Source of the DNA: Bacteroidota bacterium
GTDB taxonomy: Bacteria; Bacteroidota; Bacteroidia; Bacteroidales; UBA1556
Assembly (NCBI GenBank): GCA_003648395.1
Contig: QMPB01000298.1
Coordinates: 1-6,171 of the forward strand
Direction of reading: 5' to 3'
Length of the DNA stretch: 6,171 bases
The first letter of the stretch is position 1. Each line of letters opens with the position of its first letter. The notes beneath the pieces are model-generated. The model saw only the letters and a program-made list of their open reading frames with translations, ran no database searches and had not been told where the DNA came from. The translations under genes and the position numbers were made by a program. Shown here in pieces: positions 1 through 5,643 of this stretch.

Positions 1-1202
1 AAATGCTAGGCTCTGCTGTAAATCCAGTGTTAGAGACTGGCGATATTCTACTAAAAGACCTTGCCGCAAAACGTGGGCAGTCCAATAAGTTTGAACCTAC
101 TGAAGTATCTGTTTTCTTCGGAGAATCGGATGTGGAAGTTGAAGATCCTTTCTTTAATGGAGAAGGGCCTCGTAGAACTGGCTGTACTTATTGTGGTGCA
201 TGTATGACTGGCTGCAGGCATAACGCAAAGAATAGTCTTGACAAAAACTACCTTTATCTAGCTCAGAAAAAAGGACTTGAAATAATTGCTGAACAAGAAG
301 TTTACGATGTTATTCCTGAAGGAGCAGATGACGGTTCTAAAGGTTATATTATTAAGAGTAAGGACTCTACAAAGCTTTTCAAAAACAAATACTCATATAA
401 AGCTGATAATGTAATATTTGCAGGAGGAGTATTGGGAAATATGAATTTACTTCTTAAACTAAAACAAAAGAGTTTACCAAATCTCAGCGATAAGCTGGGG
501 AAGCACGTTCTTACAAATAATGAAGCTTTAATTTTTAGCGTTAGCGAAGACAAAGACAAAGACTTAAGCCAAGGTGTAGCCATAGGCTCCATACTTGATG
601 TGGACGATAAAACTCACCTTGAAGTTGTTCGTTATGGGGAAGGAAGTGGTTTTTGGAGAGCTATTGTTTCTCCTAATGTAGTAGGTAATAATATGGCTGT
701 AAGGGTGGCAAATATGTTTATCAGTTTCTTTAAAAGTCCTTTAAAATACATAAAACTAGCTTTTGTAAAAGACTTTGCCAAACAATCAATTGTACTGCTT
801 TTTATGCAACAGATTGATACTACTTTGAGTTTCAAAAAGGGATTGTTTCGATTAAAAACAAGAGTTGATACCGGAAGTAAACCAAGTGCTCAGATTCCAT
901 TGGCTTTTGAACTAGCAAAACAATATAGTGAACTAAATAATGCTAAACCAATGGTATTATTGTCCGAAACACTTTTCAATATGCCATCAACAGCACATAT
1001 ACTTGGCGGGGCTGTGATGGGAGCAAATGCTAATGAGGGTGTTATTGATAAAAATAATAAAGTTTTTGGCTATGAAAATATGATGATTTGTGATGGATCA
1101 ATGATTTCTGCTAATCCTGGAGTTAATCCATCGCTGAGTATTACTGCGATTACTGAGCGCGCTATGAGTTTAATTGAGAAAAAGGCTAAAGGCGAAAATT
1201 AA
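1..1202 (+). CDS. GMC-family FAD-dependent oxidoreductase, cholesterol-oxidase-like (5' truncated)
   Basis: This is the C-terminal ~399 residues of a GMC oxidoreductase, a flavoprotein family that oxidises alcohol groups such as those of sterols, sugars or long-chain alcohols using FAD. The reading frame is open to the left edge, and the ATG at position 3 is probably an internal methionine, because the N-terminal FAD-binding GxGxxG fold is missing and must lie upstream. Counting from that Met, what can be seen is: a Cys-rich segment CTYCGACMTGC (61-71) followed by RHNAKNSLDKNYLYLA; an FAD-fold strand VIFAGGVLGN (137-146); the catalytic His region STAHILGGAVMG (His332); and the C-terminal DGSMI...NPGVNPSLSITA block (Asn375). 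His332 and Asn375 align by eye with the active-site His and Asn of cholesterol oxidase. The stop is TAA at 1200-1202. The substrate cannot be read from the sequence; sterol, hopanoid or fatty alcohol are all possible. The family call is firm. I saw no frameshift or decay. Confidence 0.9.
   Translation, partial: MLGSAVNPVLETGDILLKDLAAKRGQSNKFEPTEVSVFFGESDVEVEDPFFNGEGPRRTGCTYCGACMTGCRHNAKNSLDKNYLYLAQKKGLEIIAEQEVYDVIPEGADDGSKGYIIKSKDSTKLFKNKYSYKADNVIFAGGVLGNMNLLLKLKQKSLPNLSDKLGKHVLTNNEALIFSVSEDKDKDLSQGVAIGSILDVDDKTHLEVVRYGEGSGFWRAIVSPNVVGNNMAVRVANMFISFFKSPLKYIKLAFVKDFAKQSIVLLFMQQIDTTLSFKKGLFRLKTRVDTGSKPSAQIPLAFELAKQYSELNNAKPMVLLSETLFNMPSTAHILGGAVMGANANEGVIDKNNKVFGYENMMICDGSMISANPGVNPSLSITAITERAMSLIEKKAKGEN
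183..215 (+). other. Ferredoxin-like CxxCxxCxxxC motif within the GMC oxidoreductase
   Basis: The translated segment CTYCGACMTGC has four cysteines spaced C-x2-C-x2-C-x3-C (residues 61, 64, 67 and 71 of the visible part). This is the spacing of a [4Fe-4S] ferredoxin-type ligand set. From memory, the same Cys-rich block recurs in related bacterial cholesterol-oxidase-like GMC proteins, so it is probably a conserved subfamily trait and not chance. Whether it holds an iron-sulfur cluster, a zinc ion or disulfides is inference. Confidence 0.6.
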
Positions 1203-1278
1203 AAGTTAAAAAGTCGGCAGGCAGCAATAACACAAGACATTTATTCCAAGAAATCAGAAATAAACAAATAATCAAATC

Positions 1279-1390
1279 AACAAATACACAAATAACCGTT
1301 TAGAACAAATACACAAATCACCATTTATAACAACTCAAATAACTAATTTATCCCGAGAAATCGGGAATCACCAAATAACCATTTTATAAC
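1279..1390 (+). repeat. Degenerate ~25-base tandem repeat upstream of the helicase gene
   Basis: Two adjacent 25-base units (1279-1303 and 1304-1328) both begin AACAAATACACAAAT and match at 22 of 25 positions. A third, shortened unit (about 1329-1350, AACAACTCAAATAACTAATT...) and a fourth (about 1367-1390, ATCACCAAATAACCATTTTA...) are recognisably related but degenerate. They flank the hairpin at 1351-1366 and run up to the helicase start codon at 1393. The array would be transcribed as a G-poor, largely unstructured leader if transcription enters from upstream. No function can be assigned. Confidence 0.65.
1351..1366 (+). repeat. Perfect 6-bp hairpin with GAAA tetraloop in the helicase leader
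   Basis: TCCCGAGAAATCGGGA folds into a perfect six-pair stem (TCCCGA/TCGGGA) closed by GAAA, a GNRA-type loop when read as plus-strand RNA. The stem is by far the most GC-rich element of the spacer and lies 26 bases before the helicase ATG. There is no T-tract after it on either strand, so a strong intrinsic terminator is not supported. A transcript processing or stabilising structure, a weak terminator or a dispersed intergenic repeat are alternatives. Confidence 0.7.
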
Positions 1391-1392
1391 CA

Positions 1393-3873
1393 ATGACAAA
1401 CAAAGAACTCGACTTAGCATTTGACTTTGTACAATATACCAATCAGAATATTTTTCTTACAGGGAAAGCGGGAACAGGAAAAACTACTTTCTTAAGATCC
1501 TTAAAATCGAGACTAATGAAGAGAATGGTGGTGGTAGCTCCAACAGGAGTCGCTGCAATTAATGCTGGTGGTGTAACTATTCATTCATTTTTTCAATTGC
1601 CTTTTGGCCCTATTATTACCGAAAAAGTAGCTGGACATAAGATTGATAATCCAAATTTTAAAAAGAAATTTAATAAGCGGAAAATAAACATTATTAGAAC
1701 TATTGACTTACTAATTATTGATGAAATTTCCATGGTTAGAGCAGATATGCTTGATGCCATTGATGAAGTTCTGCGAAAATATAAAAATAGATTCTTGCCC
1801 TTTGGTGGCGTACAACTTTTAATGATTGGTGACCTTCAGCAACTTGCTCCTGTGGTGAAAGATGATGAGTGGAATATGCTTCGTTCTTACTATAACTCAA
1901 TGTATTTCTTCAATAGCAAAGCCATTCAGGAATCTTCGATGGTAACAATTGAACTCAAGCATATATACAGGCAAAAAGATGATGTCTTCGTAAAAGTATT
2001 GAATGAAGTTAGAAACGATAAACTAACTCAGGAATCTTATGATATTCTACATCAAAGATATATACCTGAATTCAAACCCAAAGAAGAGGAAGGTTATATT
2101 ACTCTTACAACCCACAATAAATCAGCAAATAATACCAACAAAGAGCATATTGATAGAATAAAGAAAAAGAGTAAGTTTTTTAAAGCAAAGGTTGATGGAA
2201 CTTTCTCTGAATACTCATTTCCTACTGACAATAATTTAGAATTAAAACTTGGTGCACAAGTAATGTATGTCAAGAATGATAGTTCACCAGAGAAGAGATA
2301 TTTTAATGGAAAAATTGGCAAAATTATTAGTTTTGATAAGGACAATATTGTTGTAAGATGTCCTGACGATACTGAAGATATTTATACTGGCCAAGAATTA
2401 TGGGAGAATATTAAATACACCATAGATAAAGAAACCAAAGAAATAAAGGAGGAAGTTATTGGTTCGTTTTACCAATATCCATTGCGATTGGCGTGGGCTA
2501 TTACCATTCACAAAAGTCAAGGTTTAACATTTGAAAGAGCAATAATAGATGCTAATGCAGCATTTTCTCACGGTCAAACTTATGTTGCACTTAGTCGTTG
2601 TAAAACTTTAGAAGGATTAGTTCTAAGCTCTAAAATCTCAAAAAGTGCAATTATTTGCGATAGAGAAGTTAGTATATTCAATAAGCAAGTAGAAGAAAAT
2701 CAACCTGATGAAAATCAATTAGAGGCAGCTAAACATAAATATCAATTTGATTTAGTAAAAGAAATATTTAACTACAGACAATTGGATTTTTGGGTTAACA
2801 GATTAGAAAGAAATATTGAAGAAAATATTAGAAGTTTTAGTGGTAATATTAAAGAAACTGCAATACTTATTAGAAAAGAGGCTCTTCCAAAAATTAAAGG
2901 AATTGCTGATAGTTTTATTAATCAGCTTATAAGCATGTTAGCAGAAAATCCTGACATTGAAAATAATAAAGAAGTACAAGAAAGAATAAAAAAAGCGGCA
3001 GAGTATTTTTATAAGTTTCACAACGACAATATTTTAGAAAAACTAAAAAATAGTAGTTTTGAATCAGACAATAAGGCTACAAAAACAGTTATTAATGACG
3101 CTTTATACAATATTAATAAAATATTGGAGATTAAACAGAATACTCTAGAGATTTGCAAAAAAGGTTTTAGAATAACAAAATATCTTGAGATTAAGGCAAA
3201 ATCTACCATTGAAGACGAGAAGAAAAGAGAATTTAAGAAAGAGAAAACTCCTTTTAGAGATATTGACACCAAATATCCTGAGTTATATTCTATGCTTAAA
3301 TTCTGGCGTAGAGAAACAGCAGATGAACTTGATGTAGAACTTTATCAAGTTGCTCCCAATAAACTATTGCAAGCTATAACCAACAAACTTCCTGTTACCA
3401 AGAACCAACTAATGGCACTCTCAGGAATGGGAAAAGCTAGGTTTAGTAAATTTGGGAAAGAAATAATTGAGATGGTAGAAGAGTATGTTGAAGATAACAG
3501 TCTTGAAATTAGCACAGAAGACCCTGAATCGAAAATAGTAGAAAGACAAACTAGGATAAAACCCACAAAAGAAAAGAAGACGCCAAACCACGAAAAAAGC
3601 TATAAACTATATCTTGAAGGAAAAGAAATTTCTGAGATAGCAAAAGAATTAGGTTTTGTAAATACTACCATAGAATCTCATCTTGCTCGCTATGTTGCTA
3701 GTGGAGATTTGGATGTAGATGAGTTTGTAAAACAGGATGCCATTGACAAGATAATTGACTATTACAAAAAGAATACAGAAACTACCCTAAGTGATGCCAA
3801 ACATGAATTAGGAGAAGATATCTCTTATTCTGATATTAGGTTTGTCTTAAAATCTATAGAAAAGAATAAATAA
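1393..3873 (+). CDS. Pif1/RecD-like superfamily 1 DNA helicase with HRDC and HTH_40-type C-terminal domains
   Basis: This 826-residue protein is predicted to be an ATP-driven DNA helicase acting on replication or recombination intermediates in the cytoplasm. The motor occupies residues 1 to about 420: Walker A GKAGTGKT (24-31); motif Ia APTGVAA (49-55); Walker B LLIIDEIS with Asp110-Glu111; motif III GDLQQLAP (146-153); HIYRQ (190-194); TIHKSQGLTF (371-380); and the arginine-containing motif VI YVALSRCKT (397-405). A Lys/Glu-rich, mostly helical linker (about 430-615) follows. Next is an HRDC-like domain (about 629-700, with LSGMGKARFSKFG) and a helix-turn-helix region (about 733-823, HEKSYKLYLEGKEISEIAKE...). 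HRDC and this HTH are familiar from RecQ C-termini. The start is set by the motor beginning within 20 residues; no Shine-Dalgarno is seen. All motor motifs are intact. At 826 residues it is much longer than a minimal bacterial Pif1 of roughly 430, owing to the C-terminal half. Polarity and G-quadruplex activity are not predictable. Confidence 0.93.
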   Translation: MTNKELDLAFDFVQYTNQNIFLTGKAGTGKTTFLRSLKSRLMKRMVVVAPTGVAAINAGGVTIHSFFQLPFGPIITEKVAGHKIDNPNFKKKFNKRKINIIRTIDLLIIDEISMVRADMLDAIDEVLRKYKNRFLPFGGVQLLMIGDLQQLAPVVKDDEWNMLRSYYNSMYFFNSKAIQESSMVTIELKHIYRQKDDVFVKVLNEVRNDKLTQESYDILHQRYIPEFKPKEEEGYITLTTHNKSANNTNKEHIDRIKKKSKFFKAKVDGTFSEYSFPTDNNLELKLGAQVMYVKNDSSPEKRYFNGKIGKIISFDKDNIVVRCPDDTEDIYTGQELWENIKYTIDKETKEIKEEVIGSFYQYPLRLAWAITIHKSQGLTFERAIIDANAAFSHGQTYVALSRCKTLEGLVLSSKISKSAIICDREVSIFNKQVEENQPDENQLEAAKHKYQFDLVKEIFNYRQLDFWVNRLERNIEENIRSFSGNIKETAILIRKEALPKIKGIADSFINQLISMLAENPDIENNKEVQERIKKAAEYFYKFHNDNILEKLKNSSFESDNKATKTVINDALYNINKILEIKQNTLEICKKGFRITKYLEIKAKSTIEDEKKREFKKEKTPFRDIDTKYPELYSMLKFWRRETADELDVELYQVAPNKLLQAITNKLPVTKNQLMALSGMGKARFSKFGKEIIEMVEEYVEDNSLEISTEDPESKIVERQTRIKPTKEKKTPNHEKSYKLYLEGKEISEIAKELGFVNTTIESHLARYVASGDLDVDEFVKQDAIDKIIDYYKKNTETTLSDAKHELGEDISYSDIRFVLKSIEKNK

Positions 3874-3887
3874 GACTCTAACTCTTA
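3871..3887. other. Convergent gene ends separated by 4 bases, with a weak dyad
   Basis: The helicase stop TAA (3871-3873) and the radical SAM stop (TAG on the minus strand, 3878-3880) are only 4 bases apart. A 5-bp dyad TAAGA/TCTTA with a 7-base loop spans 3871-3887 across both stops. It is too A/T-rich and short to be a convincing bidirectional terminator, so the two transcripts probably overlap in antisense at their 3' ends. Confidence 0.6.
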
Positions 3888-5242
3888 AAAGGCTTTACAT
3901 ACTTAGTAACATCAAAATCAATGGGCATATCAGGTGCATTCCTAAAAGGTTTTGTAGTTAAACCACTATTATGCCATTTGCGTGCTCCCATATTTAAAGA
4001 GAAATATAAAGCAGCTTCAGTTACTCCAGAGAAAATATTAGGAAGCGATCTTTTCATTATTGAGCCAAAGCTATAAGTCTGATCCTTTATTCCTGTATAT
4101 CCCGCTTGTAATTCATCAACAGTCATATTCTTAGGTTCAATTATAACTTTCTTTGCATCAAATTGTCTCCAATCATCAGTGAGAATTCTATTCTCTTGTT
4201 TCATTCTATCAAACACTTCTGTACCAGGATACGGGGTTAAAGCACAGGCTTGTAGAAAAGCTGACTTAGACTTCTGAAGAAATTCATTTGCAGTATCAAA
4301 TACCTGAGTAGTATCATCATCTAGCCCAAAAACCAAAGATGACATTGTCATAATACCATTATCTTGTAAGGTTTTTATCGCTTCAACATTACGGTCAAAA
4401 CTGGCAAATGTTTTTCTGTATTTATTCAAACCAGTATCTGTCATCGATTCAAAGCCAATCAACAATCCTTTACAACCCGATTTTCTTGCAAGCTTCATCA
4501 ATTCTTTATCGTTTACAATATTGATAGATGCTTGACCAACCCAACCTTTTTTAAGGGGAATCATTCGTTCAAACATTTCTCTTGCAAACTTTTTATTAAT
4601 AGTAATATTATCATCTAAAAAGAACAGAAATTCTTCCTCAATAGTTTCAATATCTTTTATTATACAGTCAATATTTTTATGCCGCTGCTTGGAGCCAAAA
4701 GACTTTGGGACTGTGCAAAAGTCACAATTATATGGGCATCCTCTTCCTGTTTCTATGGGTGCAATCTTAAATTTACCAGCTTGTTTTCTAACTAAATCTC
4801 TTCTTGGAGTAATGTACCTATCAAGCTCAGGATATTTTTCTAGCTTATAGAATTGCTTTAGAGTATTATTCTTAACATCATTCAATACTTGCTCCCAAAG
4901 ACCATTCTCAGCCTCTCCAATCACCACTGCATCACCAAACATTATGGCTTCTTTTGGCAAAACAGTAGCATGAATACCTCCAAAAATTACGGTCTTTCCT
5001 CTTTTTTTAAACTCATTGGCTATTTCATAGCCACGAATGGAAGTCTGAGTCATTATAGAAATCCCAACAACATCAACCTCCTGATCAAAGTCTATTTCTT
5101 CGTTAAATACTTCCTCAATAATTTTAACATCATGCTCTGGAGGTGTCATTCCAGCAATTAATGATAAAGTTAATTGTGGTATAGACATAGAATCATGTCG
5201 TTGATTATCAGGAGGACAGGGTGATATTAAAAGTATATTCAT
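3878..5242 (-). CDS. B12-binding-domain radical SAM enzyme, substrate unknown
   Basis: The 454-residue product has two recognisable domains. The N-terminal part (1 to ~135) resembles a cobalamin-binding Rossmann-type fold: it opens NILLISPCPP and contains DVVGISIMTQTS (57-68), VIFGGIHATVLP (85-96) and DAVVIGEAE (104-112). The canonical DxHxxG cobalamin-ligand motif is not seen, as is common in this radical SAM class. The radical SAM barrel follows, with RGCPYNCDFC giving the cluster ligands Cys169, Cys173 and Cys176, then LFFLDDN (206-212) and LIGFES (261-266). The remainder (~355-454) includes DWRQFDAKKVIIEPKNMTVDEL and resembles the tail of B12 radical SAM proteins such as those of hopanoid biosynthesis. 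Enzymes of this class often methylate or rearrange lipids, cofactors or natural products, but no substrate can be given. The start is at 5240-5242, immediately before the first beta strand, and the leader is U-rich without a Shine-Dalgarno. It stands alone on its strand and converges on the helicase gene. Confidence 0.92.
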   Translation of the reverse strand: MNILLISPCPPDNQRHDSMSIPQLTLSLIAGMTPPEHDVKIIEEVFNEEIDFDQEVDVVGISIMTQTSIRGYEIANEFKKRGKTVIFGGIHATVLPKEAIMFGDAVVIGEAENGLWEQVLNDVKNNTLKQFYKLEKYPELDRYITPRRDLVRKQAGKFKIAPIETGRGCPYNCDFCTVPKSFGSKQRHKNIDCIIKDIETIEEEFLFFLDDNITINKKFAREMFERMIPLKKGWVGQASINIVNDKELMKLARKSGCKGLLIGFESMTDTGLNKYRKTFASFDRNVEAIKTLQDNGIMTMSSLVFGLDDDTTQVFDTANEFLQKSKSAFLQACALTPYPGTEVFDRMKQENRILTDDWRQFDAKKVIIEPKNMTVDELQAGYTGIKDQTYSFGSIMKRSLPNIFSGVTEAALYFSLNMGARKWHNSGLTTKPFRNAPDMPIDFDVTKYVKPFKS

Positions 5243-5289
5243 TTAAAAAAATCTAATAAAAAATACAATTTGTCTCTAGTTATTAGGTA

Positions 5290-5297
5290 CAAATATA
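5290..5297 (-). promoter_or_regulatory. Candidate Bacteroidota-type -7 element for the radical SAM gene
   Basis: On the minus strand this reads TATATTTG, matching the TAnnTTTG -7 consensus of Bacteroidota primary-sigma promoters. It lies about 48 bases before the radical SAM start codon, which would give a leader of roughly 40 bases. I could not find a clear TTTG-like -33 element at suitable spacing, so this is a half-supported promoter in a region where such A/T-rich octamers can occur by chance. Confidence 0.4.
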
Positions 5298-5308
5298 TAG
5301 CTATATAT
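5293..5308. repeat. 16-bp perfect palindrome ATATATAGCTATATAT
   Basis: The palindrome is centred between 5300 and 5301 and pairs perfectly over eight bases each side. It overlaps the candidate -7 element of the radical SAM gene, a position where a dimeric repressor would block transcription. It could equally be a chance product of alternating A/T sequence. Confidence 0.55.
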
Positions 5309-5545
5309 CAATATGAATAATTAGGTTTTTTACAATAAAATCTAATTATTTAGTTTATTGAATTCATCTAAGATAGAACAAAAATAGATATGAATTATAA
5401 TTAGTCTTTTAATTTTCGATGAATAAACAAATTAACATTATTATTTAATTTAACCTTGATTTCACTTCATAAATTTCGTAACTTGTGCTCAATAAGATTG
5501 AAGTCCGCAAATTTTTGCAGATTAAACTAATTTTAAATAGTAGTA

Positions 5546-5554
5546 TTATCCACA
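5546..5554 (+). promoter_or_regulatory. Consensus DnaA box TTATCCACA
   Basis: This is an exact match to the classical strong DnaA-binding 9-mer, sitting in A/T-rich non-coding DNA about 90 bases upstream of the HMG-CoA lyase start codon. A single 9-mer can occur by chance; the second site at 5575-5583 strengthens it. Confidence 0.45.
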
Positions 5555-5574
5555 GAATACAGAAACGAAAAATT

Positions 5575-5583
5575 TGTGTATAA
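5575..5583 (-). promoter_or_regulatory. Second DnaA-box-like site, opposite orientation
   Basis: The plus strand TGTGTATAA is TTATACACA on the minus strand, fitting the relaxed DnaA consensus TTWTNCACA. It faces the box at 5546-5554 across a 20-base gap. A poorer copy, TGTGAACAT, follows at 5591-5599 with two departures from the relaxed consensus. Confidence 0.4.
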
Positions 5584-5643
5584 GGCTCATTGTGAACATA
5601 GAAGATAATAAAAATAATATTTAAAAAAGCAAAAAATATCAAA

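Larger units (their letters stand above)
1203..1392. other. G-poor intergenic spacer between the oxidoreductase and helicase genes
   Basis: This 190-base spacer lies between two genes on the same strand. Its first ~40 bases look ordinary, with a short GC-containing stretch (AAGTCGGCAGGCAGC). From about 1255 to 1350 the plus strand is almost entirely A, C and T, with only two G residues. I found no TAnnTTTG-type Bacteroidota -7 element on the plus strand here, so the helicase could be read through from the oxidoreductase gene or use a promoter I cannot recognise. There is no classical terminator with a T-run. Confidence 0.6.
5243..5643. other. Very A/T-rich divergent intergenic region with no supported gene
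   Basis: These 401 bases separate the start codons of the radical SAM gene (minus) and the HMG-CoA lyase gene (plus), so promoters for both should be here. The base composition is extremely A/T-rich, especially 5243-5460. It holds a 16-bp palindrome at 5293-5308, a short TGAATTCA palindrome at 5359-5366, a small GCAAA/TTTGC dyad at 5507-5518 and two DnaA-box-like sites at 5546-5583. I saw no tRNA, no cobalamin-riboswitch-like GC-rich elements and no convincing small gene. Confidence 0.65.

Noticed and set aside
344..835. Two minus-strand frames (344-592 and 632-835) inside the GMC oxidoreductase gene
   Set aside because: Both are antisense to conserved GMC sequence and have no recognisable features.
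1351..1366. Intrinsic terminator of the GMC oxidoreductase gene
   Set aside because: The stem is good but no T-run follows on either strand, and it sits about 150 bases after the stop codon, close to the next start.
1279..1390. Possible CRISPR array
   Set aside because: Units are directly adjacent with no unique spacers, they are degenerate, and no cas genes are present.
3018..3272. 84-codon minus-strand frame inside the helicase gene, with similar ones at 2094-2345 and 3345-3566
   Set aside because: They are antisense shadows of a Lys/Glu-rich coding region, giving Leu/Ser/Phe-rich translations typical of opposite-strand reading.
4889..5161. 90-codon plus-strand frame
   Set aside because: It lies wholly antisense to the well-supported radical SAM domains, with no plausible protein features of its own.
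5243..5643. Cobalamin riboswitch for the B12 radical SAM gene
   Set aside because: The region lacks the GC-rich conserved helices and B12-box-like sequence expected of such an element and is nearly all A/T.
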